A stretch of DNA of 64,000 bases, taken from assembly GCF_000003855.2 (NCBI RefSeq), contig NW_003101675.1, positions 1,949,253 to 2,013,252 on the forward strand. The letters run 5' to 3'. The position numbers were made by a program, and so were the translations under genes. The notes under the pieces are model-generated. The model was not told where the DNA came from and did not search any database. It saw nothing but the letters and a program-made list of their open reading frames with translations. This document shows, one piece after another, positions 50,930 to 62,339 of the stretch. Within the stretch, counting starts at the first letter, position 1. The number at the start of each line of letters is the position of its first letter. The stretch comes from Blastomyces gilchristii SLH14081. Its lineage: Eukaryota > Ascomycota > Eurotiomycetes > Onygenales > Ajellomycetaceae.

Positions 50930-51967
50930 TTCATCTTTTCTTCAGTTCTTCTGAGTTCTTTGAGTAAATACACATTCTTTTGAGCTAGATACATGTTTTT
51001 CTTTACAATTGAAGCACTTAAGCAGAGTATGTTGACATATTTCATCTCTTTTTAAGCATGTTTCATATTTATACTCACTAGTTTTATAATCTCTAGCACA
51101 GAATGTGCATTTTGAGTCTCTGAAATAAGAGATTACAAAGTGTTCATATCTTTGACAGTTTGAATACTGTGTTTGAGCTTTGAGATTCATTCTTGAGTCT
51201 TTGTATTCATGAACTCTCATTTTCAAATCTGCTACTCTTACTTCAGAGATTCTTGATTATTCAAGTGTCTTTATATACATTAGAACAGAGACATTTCTTC
51301 TGCTCTGTCTGAACTCAATTAAATTAAGTTATACAGACTCTTTTCTCAGTTGAATAGAATTGTATTCTTCTAATTCATTTTTGAGAAGTAGCATTTCTTC
51401 CTCACAGTCAAAAATTTCAACTAGAATATTATAAAGAATGAATTTGTCTCACTTTTCATCTCTCTTAGATGAAAGTATTATATTCAATAGAGATTTTATT
51501 GCTGATTTTCAGAGATTCTTATTCTGAATGAGAAATTCTGCACTGAATTCAGACATTGCAGTCAGAATAATAGAATTTTCAAAGAAAGATGACTCAATTG
51601 AAGCTATAACTGATTTTTGAACTTTAATATCAGTCATTAACTAAGAAAAGAACTGCTGATTAATTTCATTTCTAATTCTGAAAATGAGATTTGAGTTTAA
51701 CTTGTTTTTTTACAAGATCTTCTGATTTGAGACTTTAAGAATAAGTCTTCTATTTCTGAAGATTTGAAAGCTCTTCTCTTTCTGTATTTCTTTTTTTTTC
51801 TTTCTATGAACAGAGATCTGAGTAATATTCTTCTCAGTTTTCTCAGAATTTTGAGCAGGTTTTGAACTAGCAGGTTTAGAAACAGTAGATTCTGCTACTT
51901 GAGCATATGTTTTCTTCTGATTTGAAGAAGAAGATGAAGAAGTAGAAGATGAAAAAGAGTCAGTGAC
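50930..51967 (-). pseudogene. LINE ORF1, C-terminal part (copy 2)
   Basis: It continues the ORF1 begun at 58047-57743, from which it was separated by gypsy-A copy 3. After a Ser-rich stretch comes KKTYAQVAES, then charged sequence, then an open zinc-knuckle segment at 51226-50942 with repeated CX2C pairs (SNCQRYEHF, CTFC, CETC, CFNC). Confidence 0.78.
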
Positions 51968-52331
51968 TGTAAGAGGCCTACACTGAATAGATTGATATTA
52001 TATTGATAGGTCTTATATAACAAAGATAAAAATGTTAGAGAAGGAAAGAAAGAGAAAGTGCGAGAATCAGTGATCAAGGTGAATATTTATACATGTATGT
52101 GATGGTGTACGTGGTGAAGCTTCAGAGTGGAAGAATATACGCGCGTTCATAGCAGCTGAGGATCAGTGATTGAGAATGACTGAGAATTGAAGTGTATGTG
52201 TTTGTGGCGGCTGAGGATCAGCAATTGAGAATGACTGAGAATCAGAGTGTATGTGTTCAAGAATGAAGTGATTGAAATCTGTGAAGTGTAATGAAATAGT
52301 CTATATGATTGATCAGGCACAGCTCATCACA
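51968..52331 (-). repeat. 3' LTR of gypsy-A copy 3
   Basis: It spans TGTAAGAGGCC to the TCATCACA end as read on the plus strand. The outer third keeps CpG and GG sites; the part facing the element interior (from about 52100) has lost nearly all of them. Confidence 0.92.
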
Positions 52332-55300
52332 TTAGTCCTCTCTTTCAGAAGCAGTTCTCATCAGTCAAGAACTGCTGTTTCAGATAACATGAAACTCAGA
52401 GTTCAGGTCAGTTGATTGTAGCTCATTTATTTCATAAGATATTATTAACTGTGGTCACAGAATCTCTCATTGAGAATATTCTCAATCTCTCACTCAAGCT
52501 CATTATCTTCTTCTATGATATCTGGTGACTGTCAGTTAGAAGTCAGTTAAGAAGGAAATGAATCAGTGACAGTGCAGCAGAGCAAGCTTGTATGAAATAC
52601 ATTATGAATTTCTGATGATGTGTTAAGACAGTAGTTATGACTATCTAGAACTTCTATCACTTTATACTTGATATAGCAGTAATCTAGTATACAAGATGAA
52701 TATGTAGTTTGTATATTCTTAAGATTCAATTATATCAGATCTTCTATCTTATATTGTTTGACAGAGTCTCAGTAGACATTGATTTGATTCTCTTGATCTT
52801 GTTTCACAGTTGTCATGAAGATCTCTGCTCAATCACAGATATCTTGAAGCTTTATTACTATATTGTCAGTGATCTGAATCAGACTGCAGAGGTCTGATAT
52901 AAACTGTGTAATCTCTAGAAGATTCAACACTTTCATGTGATATTTATATGTAAGAAAGAACAGACTTATATCTGTTAAAACAGTATCTTGACTGTTGATA
53001 GTAATCTCTACATGTAGAAGAAGATTATATCAATCATCTTATAAGTGATTACAGAACTTATAGAGATAATTCTTCACAGTCTGAATTATTCATTCTAATG
53101 CATTATCAGTCTCAGAGTGATAGACAGTTAATAGACAGTGTGTAATCTTGAGAACTTGACAGATTCTTGTTCAGAGAGTGCTTATGAATTAACAGCTCTG
53201 ATCTGATACTATAGATCTCAGTAATTTATATATTCAATAAAACAGGCTCTGTAGAAAAGCTTCAGTGACTTGTTCAGTATTTATCTTATTACAAGATTTC
53301 AATATTATATCTTTACTCAGTTGATTTATAATGATCAGAATGTTTCTACAATTCTTACTCTCAGATAGATTAACAGTGAAGTCAATTACTACATCTCATC
53401 AGATTCTATCAGAGATATTAAGTAATTTTAATAGATCTTTTCTACAGTTCTTTCATGAGATAACAGAAGAACAGTAATTACAGTTTCAGATGAAGTATCT
53501 AATACTGTTTAATATCTCAGATCAGTAGAACTCTCAGAAGATCATTCTATACAGTTATTTACAGTCTGAATAATCAGTTATATATAAATCATGCATCTCT
53601 TGTATTATCTGAGTGTATAAGAGTTTGAAGTGAGAGACTCAGTGTTATTCATGAAATTGTAGAGTGTTATTATCATTGATTAAATATTCTAAGATATCAG
53701 TTCTTATATATAGTTCTGAAGAAAATCAGAGTGCTTCTTAATATACTGCTTCAGTGAGAATCTGAAGAAGTTTCTTTATCTGAGCTGCTGTATATCACAG
53801 TTTATTCAGTGTAGAAGAAGTGAAGATATTAATAACAGTTCTAACTGAAGAAGTATATATAGTGTCATGAACTGTTTCATCTTGATTAACTAGTATCTTC
53901 AGATTCAAGAGCTGATGCTCTTGATTCATTCAGTAAGTATCTGTTATATCAGATGATATATCTTACTCTCATTGTAAGAGAGCATCTGTCATTAAGTTCT
54001 GACTATTAGAATAGTAGTGTATTGTAAAATGAAAGCAGCTTAAGAACTCAGATCATTGTATCTATCATTCAGTGAGTTTATAGATAGTTATAAAGTATTT
54101 AAGATTCTTATAATCTATGACTATTTTAAATTCAGAGATACTTCAGAGTTCAGAGTCTTATTCTTCTAAACAGTGTATAATTATAAGAAGTTTCTTATCA
54201 TAGATCTCATAATTGCATTCAGTAGAACTTAGTTTCTTAGATATGAAGATATATAATTATAGAACATCTTCATCATTATATTACAATATCACTTCTTCTA
54301 TTATATAGTCAGAGAAATCAGCTTCAATAACTGTCTTATAATCAGAATTAAATATTATCAGTAGAGAGATATTAATAAATATCTTCTTTATCTGTATAAA
54401 TACAGCTTCAGTGTCTATTGATCATTGAAATACTGAGTCTTTCTTAATGAGATCTGTAAGTGATCTCATGATATCTGAGAAGTTTTGTATAAATCACTGA
54501 TAGAAGTTAGCAAATTCAATGAAGCTTTGTACACTCTTTACAGTATATAAAGCTTCTCATTCAAGAATAATGAAGACTTTCTCAGAATTCATTTGAATTC
54601 TCTTATCAGCTTCTATAATAAAACTCAGATACTTGATACTCTTGACTTTAAAATCACACTTATTAATATCTGTCAGTAGTTCTGCTTCTTGTAGCTATTA
54701 TAATATCTTTTATACATATTCTTAATATTCTTTTCTGAATTCATTGATGAAGATGAGAATGTTATCTAGATAAGTAGATACAAACTTATCAAGAAAATCT
54801 CAGAGTGCTCAGTTGATATACTTCTGAAATATACTAAGAACATTAGTCAGTTCAAAGAGTGTGACTATTTATTCAAAGAGATTATAACATGTTCAGAATG
54901 CTGTAAGTCATTCATCTTCTTCAGTGATATGAATCTTATGCAACACAGTGATGATATTTAGTTTTATAAATTATTGAGCTCATCTGATCTGTGCTAGAGT
55001 TTCATTGATAAGAGATAAGAGATATTAATCTTTCTTTGTCAATCTGTTCAGATCTCAGTAGTTTACACAGAATCAGAGTTCTTTATCTGATTTCTTTGTA
55101 AAGAGAATAGAGACTGCAGTGAAAGAGTTGCTAATGTATATAAATTCTTTATTTAACAGATTATTAAGTGTCTTTCAAAGAAGAAGAAGTTCATCTCAGA
55201 ATATGTTATAAAGAGAGTCTTATAATAATTCAGAGTTCTTATCATTCTTTTTCTTTAACTTGATACTGTGATTCACTTCAGAATCTCATAAGAGAGATAT

Positions 55301-57081
55301 ATTCATAATATTATCTTATCAGAAGATATCTAGATATTCATGATATTATTGAGAAAGTTTTGTATGAGAATCTGTTATTATAATATAAGATAACTTTTCT
55401 AGAGCCTTTTTAATATCAGTCAGACTGATAGAATAGATTGATATATAATTCTACTATTGATAAATTTATCAGTAACTCTGTCAGTGATTCTGATAATAAC
55501 TTCTTTTTCAGAGTATTTTATACACATTGACAGAGATCTATGTCAGGTTCATGATCTTGTGAATGTCATCTTTGTGAACTCTATTATTATTAGAGAATAT
55601 CAAGCTTCTGTTTTAAGTGTTTAATAAGATATCTTATTTAGATAGTCAGATAAGTTCTAATATAAGATTATAATCAAGATTATCAACTTTGTATGTATAG
55701 ATATCTTCATATTAATATTCTCTCATATCTATGATTAGCTTTACTATGTAATAAGTACAAACATCTTTTAAATCATCAAATTCTGTGAGAAGTTAAGATT
55801 TAGATAAAGAGATACACTGAAGATTATAATATCTTATAACTGAAGATTTTATCATTGTATAGTGACATAGACTGCTGTCTATCATAATCTTTATATTATA
55901 CATATTATTAATCACAGTAGATATAAGAATTGCATTCATTGTTATTTTCTCTTTAAATTATTATTGTCTGATCTCTTCAAGCTTCTGTTTATAAATTTGA
56001 ACAGAAGCTAATCTTTTCTCTGTTTCACTGAGACATTCTCATAGTTATTCTCTGAATCTTTCTCTAATATAATATAATTGATGTGAACAGACACTGATCT
56101 TTCTCTCAAGTATAAAGATATATAGATTGATTAGCAGTTAAAAGCAATGTGTTCTAATTAGTTACAGTTGATGTATACTTCATATTGATATCAGTCAGTG
56201 ACTTCTTCAGAAGTGATCTCAGAGACTCAGAAGCCTGTTCAGATAGTGAAGACTCTTGCTTATATATAGATATTCAAGTCTACTTAATTCATAACATCTG
56301 CATCATTGTTATTTCTCAGTATAAGTGTATGAGTCACTGAGATGTAATATCTTCTGTCACTGTTCTATATATTCTTGAGCTTGATAAGATAGTCATTCAT
56401 TGTTCAAAGCTGTGTGTAGAAGTCTTTATAAGTCTGGTCTTTATCTATGCTTACAAGAGTCTGTAAGAGTTTGAAAGTTAATATCTTCTTAAGTATACTA
56501 ATCTTTATTTGATTCTCTCAAGATTGATCACCTGCTTCTAGAATCTTGATGTTGAAGTCAGAGATGAATATTGTAAGAGAAGTGTTTCTCTGTTAAATAC
56601 TCTGTAATCAATCTAATGCTTTCTATTACATAGCAGTGTCTTGAAACAGAATATCAAGATATTTCATAATATTGTCAGGCATTTATAACACTGATTTATA
56701 TACTTTTATTCATGAATGAAACTTCTGTTTCATGTGATCTTTCAATTGTTTATTGATATATTAATCTTGATTAATTAATGAACTGATGATATCTTCATCT
56801 ATACTCAGTTTCACAAGCATTTTCATTCTTCATGATGAGTAGAGAGTGAGATTAAAAGCATTGAAATATGTGAGAGTATCTAAGTATTCTTTCAGTGCTT
56901 TTGTATTTAATTCTGTAGATATTGAAATCACATGAGTTAATTATTAAATCTCTTCATATTGAAGTTATTGAGTTGCATGTATGTCTGCTATCTATTATTG
57001 TTGTAATTTTAACATTGCTCAGAGTCACTGTGACATTGTATCTATACTTGTATTTAAGAGTTTCATATTCTCATTAGACAT
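52332..57081 (-). pseudogene. Gypsy-A gag-pol polyprotein remnant (copy 3)
   Basis: The gag start codon is intact at 57081-57079 (minus strand). The reverse transcriptase box at 54772-54755 reads YLDNIL, so the second catalytic Asp has become Asn. The chromodomain is at about 52560-52390. TGA codons at Trp positions are frequent. Confidence 0.87.
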
Positions 57082-57378
57082 GATTATATCAATTGTCAGA
57101 TGTGTAATTGTATTCTTATATATCTGAATGTCAGAACTCTCAGATCTTTCACTGATATTCTCTTATAAAATCTTATTCTCTTCATAAGATCTTGTTACAG
57201 GGCCAGAATGACTGATAAGTAAACTTCTATCTGAGAACTCAGTGTTCACTTAACTGTGTTTTCTCTTTCTTACATGTCATTATATATTCAGATATCTCTC
57301 AATGAATAATCATTTCTGATGAGAAGACAATGTGTGAATAATTATTTTTTAATAAGAAGACAATGAATGTTTTTATAG

Positions 57379-57742
57379 TGTAAGAGGCCTATGCTGAATA
57401 GATTGATATTATATTGATAGATCTTATATAACAAAGATAAAAATGTTAGAGAAGGAAAGAAAGAGAAAGTGTGAGAATCAGTGATTAAGATGAATATTTA
57501 TACATGTATGTGGTGGTGTACGCGGTGGAGCTTCAGGGTGGAAGAATATACACACGTTCGTAGCGGCTGAGGATCGGTGATTGAGAATGGCTGAGAATTG
57601 GAGCGTACGCGTTCGTGGCGGCCGAGGATCGGCGATCGAGAATGGCCGAGAATCGGAGTGTACGCGTTCGAGAATGAAGTGGTTGGAATCTGTGAAGTGT
57701 AACGGAATAGTCTATATAATTGATCGGGCGCAGCCCGCCACA
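57379..57742 (-). repeat. 5' LTR of gypsy-A copy 3 (best-preserved LTR end)
   Basis: It ends GGGCGCAGCCCGCCACA on the plus strand, i.e. the element starts TGTGGCGGGCTGCGCCC. Its outer ~240 bp is rich in intact CpG and GG sites, while the inner ~120 bp has several C-to-T changes. The 64-codon plus-strand frame across it is a by-product. Confidence 0.92.
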
Positions 57743-58047
57743 GTGACTGTACTAGAAGATTTCAATATTTTTTGAATTGTGTTTGAAATTCCAAGTTTGA
57801 ACTTGATCACTTCTTGTAGTTGTCTAGTCTGAGTATGAAGAATTAACAAAACTTCTTCATTCTTCTCACTCAGACACTGTTTTTCAAGAATTTTGCTTGC
57901 TTTTTTCAGTTTCTGTATTTCAAGAACTTGTTGTTTCTCTATTTCTTCCTTCTTTCTTCTCTTTAGAATTTCAATCTCAGAAACAGTATCTGGGAAAAAA
58001 TCTTTTTTCACATCAACTAAGTGTACTCTTGAACTTATTTTACTCAC
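57743..58047 (-). pseudogene. LINE ORF1, N-terminal part (copy 2)
   Basis: It begins with Met at 58047 and is open for about 100 codons up to the gypsy-A insertion. It is rich in Lys/Glu with heptad-like Leu/Ile spacing (IEILKRRKKEEIEKQQVLEIQ), a likely coiled coil as expected for ORF1 oligomerisation. Its counterpart in LINE copy 1 is near 33189-33500. Confidence 0.78.
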
Positions 58048-58052
58048 TGAAT

Positions 58053-58232
58053 GAAAAGTTAATCAGACTGTTTTAATTGAGAGATTTATCAGTCTATTTT
58101 TAAATGAAAAGTTAGTCAGACTGTTTCAATTGAGAGATTTATTAATCTATTTTCAAATGAAAAGTTGATCAGACTGTTTCAGTTGAGAGATTTATTAGTC
58201 TATTTTCAATTGAAAAGTTGATCAGACTGTTT
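58053..58232 (-). repeat. 53-bp tandem repeat in the LINE 5' leader
   Basis: Units starting GAAAAGTTRATCAGACTGTTT lie at 58053, 58106, 58159 and 58212, a strict 53-bp period. LINE copy 1 has only three units (33061-33190), so unit number varies between copies. Confidence 0.88.
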
Positions 58233-59777
58233 TAAAAGAAGAATGAAAGACTTTTATGTATAAAATATCTGATTTTTTTTTACACTAGTTCAGTAACTAG
58301 GTTAGATTTTTGAAGAGAATCTAATAAACTAAAATTGATTTTTAAGATAAATTAATAAAATCTTTACAAACTCTTTCTTAAGATACAGTGAGAAAAAGTA
58401 TGATATCAATTGATAATAAATCAGATAATATAACAGTTTTTGAGAGAAAAACTGACAAAAAATAAGTCAATTTTTTGCAGAGAAATTGATTAAAACTATT
58501 TAATTTTATTTTAAATCATTCAATTCTCAACTCAAATCAGTTAATAAAGAGTGTAAAAGAGAATTAAGTATTAATAAAAGCTCTTCAGTCACTGAAAAAG
58601 TAATTCTTACTTAAAAGAATATGAAATTATAATAGAAAACAACTCTGTTTTTAATTCTTTGTAAGAATATTGTATAAAATTCAGAGAAAAACACCTACTT
58701 TTTCAAGAGAAGTAAAAAACTATTTCTAAGATCTTTTTTTTTTACATTAACTGCTGCAGAAGAATGAGATAGAAACTACTAAGATATATACTACTGTATA
58801 CTCTCTATCAAGACTTTCTCTCTTCAGAGTCTTAATATTATAGAGAATATAAGTCTGTTTCTATATAATAATATAAATATTGTCAGCAGAATGTAGAGAA
58901 ACTAGTTATTTATATCTCAAAATAGAAGACTTTGTCAATGATTATATCAATATAGAGTTAATTCTTAAATTTAATAGAAATCTAGTATTACTGTTCTCAA
59001 TTTCTTGCAGAATCTATTAAATATTGAGATATTAAAACTAGATTTAATATATCTCACTGTGCAGGGATCAAAGGCTCAGTCAGATCTTGAGATATACTGA
59101 ATTTATAGTTGTTGACATGCTGTTGACTTGTTCTGTTGACTTATTATTCACTGATTATATATCAAGTACTGTTGTCAAGGTATCTTTTTGTATTATTCTG
59201 CCGGGGATGGGCCAGATTGAGAGGGGCGGTACAAGGGTGAGACTTGGCATTGATGTCTAGATACACTGAAGACAGACAGAGTATTTGCAGAGATTGCACT
59301 TCAGAAGTGTCTGTTGATTATGTGCTTGATATTATTGCTGAGGTATTTTTTTGTATTTTTCTGCCGGGGATGGGCCAGATTGGGAAGGGCGGTACAAGGG
59401 TGGGACTTGGCATTGATGTTTTGGAACATCAAAGATGAACAGGGTTTTCGCGGATGTCACTCCTCAGATATCTCCACAATTACAGATCAGGGATCTTCCA
59501 AAATCAAGAAGATTGGCACATATGGCTAGGTCTTTTCACCTTACAATTTGTATGGCAATTTGGCCCGGGGTTGTGGTGTGATAGGGGAGAACAGGGGATA
59601 ATCCCACACAGGAGTTTCGAACAACGTCTGGTTCACATTTGGCTGGATAACTCCACCACCACACGGGGTATGCGGTCGGCGATGGGGTCAAAATGCTCGT
59701 ATGATCGAGGGCTTTTCGATGGATCTATCGGCGGGTTCTTATTCAAAAAATCGAGCGAGTTCGTGGTGAAGAGTTTG
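58233..59777 (-). promoter_or_regulatory. LINE copy 2 5' leader with 162-bp monomers
   Basis: Two near-identical CTGCCGGGGATGGGCCAGATTG segments at 59199 and 59361 mark a 162-bp direct repeat. A TGTTGAC motif repeats near 59110-59140. The outermost ~600 bp is GC-richer and less mutated than the body. On the strand opposite to the LINE, an open frame of over 100 codons (59454-59855) matches one at 31879-31547 in copy 1. Promoter function is inferred by analogy with LINE 5'-UTR monomers. Confidence 0.6.
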
Positions 59778-59790
59778 GACTATACTCAAT

Positions 59791-60047
59791 CATTGATAGA
59801 TTATTTTATTACACTTTATAAATTTCTGCTGAAAGCTCTGATTCTCAGTCACTGATTCTCAGCTGATACTTCTAGAAACTTATAAAGCTTCTATTCTTCT
59901 ATTTCAAAGCTTTATCTTATACATATATAAATATTCATTCTGATTGCTGATTCTCACATCTTCTCTTCTTTTCTTCTCTAACATTTTCTACTTTTATTAT
60001 ATAAGTTTTATATCTAATACTGATCTTTTCAGCGTAGACTCATTACA
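59791..60047 (+). repeat. Gypsy-A copy 4, remainder of the 3' LTR
   Basis: It continues the LTR cut at 46317 and ends TCATTACA at 60047. It shares GATTCTCAGTCACTGATTCTCAGCTG and TTTTCAGCGTAGACT-type blocks with the other LTRs. Target-site duplications on either side of the LINE confirm the join. Confidence 0.85.
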
Positions 60048-61212
60048 GAACTCATTTATACTCTCAGATATATTATATTAATTACTTCACTTAAATCAGA
60101 TTATATAATAGATATCAGTCAGAATAACAGTCAAGAATTTATAATACTACTTATTTTAATTTATACAGATGAAACTTCACTTATATCAACTCTTATATAT
60201 TAAGAAGAATCAAGAGATATATAATATACTTAACTGAAGAATTTTAATAGTAAAAAGAATCAGATTTATTTTACTACTTCAGAAAATAAATAAAGTAATA
60301 ATAAATATAAATTAATATAATTAAAGAAGATCTTTCAATCTCTTATATAAAAGAAAGTAAAGTGTGAATATAGACTTTTTATATTATATAGTCACTTCTC
60401 TTATATTAATATAATATTTATTAATTACATAGATTATTATTAAATTTTACTTACTATCTTTTCTTCTTATTCTACATACTAATTACAGCTACTAGATATT
60501 GAAATATTTGAATTATTAAGTAAATCATAGTTCAATCAACTGAATGAATGCATGAGAACTGAAATGAAATTTATATACACTATAAAGAGATCTTCTTAAC
60601 AGCTATTTAATACTGTATAAAAGAAAGCAGTTATATCTTTAAATATTATATCTGTATTTACTACTACTAGTCTATATTTATTCAATTCAGAATAGATTCT
60701 TAAAAAGCTTATAATATAATCTTACACTCTCTCAGATGTATAATATTAATCAAGAATCTCTACTTCTATTATTAATGTATAGAAATTAATGAAGTAAGTC
60801 AGATACTAATAGTATTAAATATCTAGTAATTTCAACTAAATAATCTGTGTAAAGAAAAATCTTGCTCTTGATAAAGAGATTCTTCTAATAGAGAATAGAC
60901 AGCTACAGTACAGTAAGCTCTTAATTAAAAGAGAAGATATTATAAGTATAATAGAGTAATAAAATTACTAGATTCTTTAAATTTATTATTAATACAGTTC
61001 TTTTCACTGACAAAGATATAGATTATATATAAGAAAATAATAACTTCTCAAGCTGTTAAAAAGAATGAGTAGACTTATAAGAAGAATATTAAGTTATAAC
61101 ATGCTATTCTTAAGAAACAGAAGAAGATAGATATTATGAAGAAGAGAATAAAGCAGAAGACAGCTTATTAAGTAGCAAAGCAGTAAAAAGATATGAATAA
61201 GACTGTAAAAAC
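60048..61212. other. Degenerate AT-rich region
   Basis: Dense stops, no safe identification. The end (about 61060-61210) is Lys/Arg-rich if TGA is read as Trp and could be the tail of a decayed transposase, but I cannot support that. Confidence 0.45.
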
Positions 61213-61612
61213 TAGACTGATCATCAGAATCATGAATTTTACATTTAATCTCATTTAATCTAATCTCATACATTTCTTGATGTAAATCCCGCTGAGACTA
61301 GTCATTAAAAAAACATGCAAAGTGACTATTTATCAGATCTTAAAATAAGATTATGACTTAGAAAAAATAAGAAAGTGATTTCATTTAGTCTTACTTAGTT
61401 TCATTCTTAGCATAAAGTTACTATTTTTAGACATTTTAAGGTTTTTTTTAGACTATTTTTAATTTTTTTAAAAGTAATGCTTTTTAATAACACTTAAATG
61501 AGATTTAAAGTCATTTAAAGCAATAAAAAGAATTTAAATTGAGAAGTGAAAATCATAATCTTATTTGAAAAATGTAATAAGAGTAGATAGTAAGTCTCAC
61601 TGAGACAGTATA
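61213..61612 (+). mobile_element. hAT-like MITE, copy 4, truncated
   Basis: It starts TAGACTGATCATCAGAATC and follows copies 2 and 3 for about 400 bp up to GTAAGTCTCACTGAGACAGTAT. The last ~105 bp and the right TIR are missing. It is the most mutated copy, with changes also at CpA sites. Confidence 0.85.
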
Positions 61613-62339
61613 TATGACGTGCTTCCGCTCTCTATTCAAGTTAATCTTCTATTCAACTCTAGCTTCTGCTTTATCTCTTACTGTTTTCTGAAGCTTCTGC
61701 TTCTATTTTCTCTCTCTGTTCTTTTCTTTATATGCAATTGCTTCTTCTATAAGAGCTTCTGCTTCTTCTCTACAGACTCTCTATTCTTCTCTTTATATAC
61801 AATCACTTCTTCTATGAGAGTTAATCTCTATAAAATAATCACTGTATATATAAAGATGTATGCTCATCTCTCATCTTTTAGAGAATCAGACATGTTTTTA
61901 TTCTTATATCTGACTCTATGTAGTGATGTACACTACAATTTAATAGCATGTCTTGTTAAGAATCAAGTTCTTCTAGCCTCTTTAACTTCTGCTCTATTCT
62001 TAATATATATAGCACTGATAATTGAACTGAGCTGCAGATGCTGAGAATTGACTAGCTGATAATCAGTCTGATTAGTTACTCTACTTTCTTTTAATACTGT
62101 AACTAGTGATTGATTTAGCTTGTAATTATTTAACTATTCTATCTTTTTCAGTATCACAGTTAGTGATTGATCTGATCTGTGATTGTTTAAATCTATCTTA
62201 TTTAATACTACAGCTGATGATAGATCTAACTGATAATTATTTAAGTATCTTTCACTTCAGAACATCATAGCACTAGTGATTGATCTAGATTATAATCACA
62301 GTCATAATAAACTCATCTTATTCATACTCTTATACAAGT
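61613..62339. repeat. Pyrimidine-rich tract and decayed ~57-bp tandem repeats
   Basis: 61613-61830 is T/C-rich, with a 66-bp direct repeat of the TTTATATGCAATTGCTTCTT type (61727 and 61793). 62095-62310 holds about 3.5 imperfect units with TAGTGATTGATYTAG-like starts near 62100, 62160, 62213 and 62272. The 141-codon plus-strand frame at 61619-62044 is hydrophobic and low complexity, with no motif. It probably reflects the pyrimidine bias. Confidence 0.6.

Larger units (their letters stand above)
51968..57742 (-). mobile_element. Gypsy-A copy 3, inserted in LINE copy 2
   Basis: Complete element in minus orientation with a perfect 5-bp TSD, GTGAC (51963-51967 and 57743-57747). Both LTRs are 364 bp: 51968-52331 (3' LTR) and 57379-57742 (5' LTR). 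The interior is collinear with copies 1 and 2. The LTR pair preserves the clearest mutation record in the window. Confidence 0.93.
46318..59777 (-). mobile_element. Full-length Tad1/I-type LINE, copy 2, interrupted by gypsy-A copy 3
   Basis: The LINE proper is 46318-51967 plus 57743-59777, about 7.7 kb. A 13-bp TSD, GACTATACTCAAT, lies at 46305-46317 and 59778-59790, inside the 3' LTR of gypsy-A copy 4. The (AAT)n tail is at 46318-46332, seen as ATT units on the plus strand. Domains mirror LINE copy 1. It is less mutated in places: the ORF1 N-terminus (58047-57743) and the knuckle region (51226-50942) are still open. Confidence 0.9.

Noticed and set aside
61619..62044. 141-codon membrane-like protein
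   Set aside because: The frame lies in T/C-rich repeat sequence; Phe/Leu/Ser richness follows from base composition.
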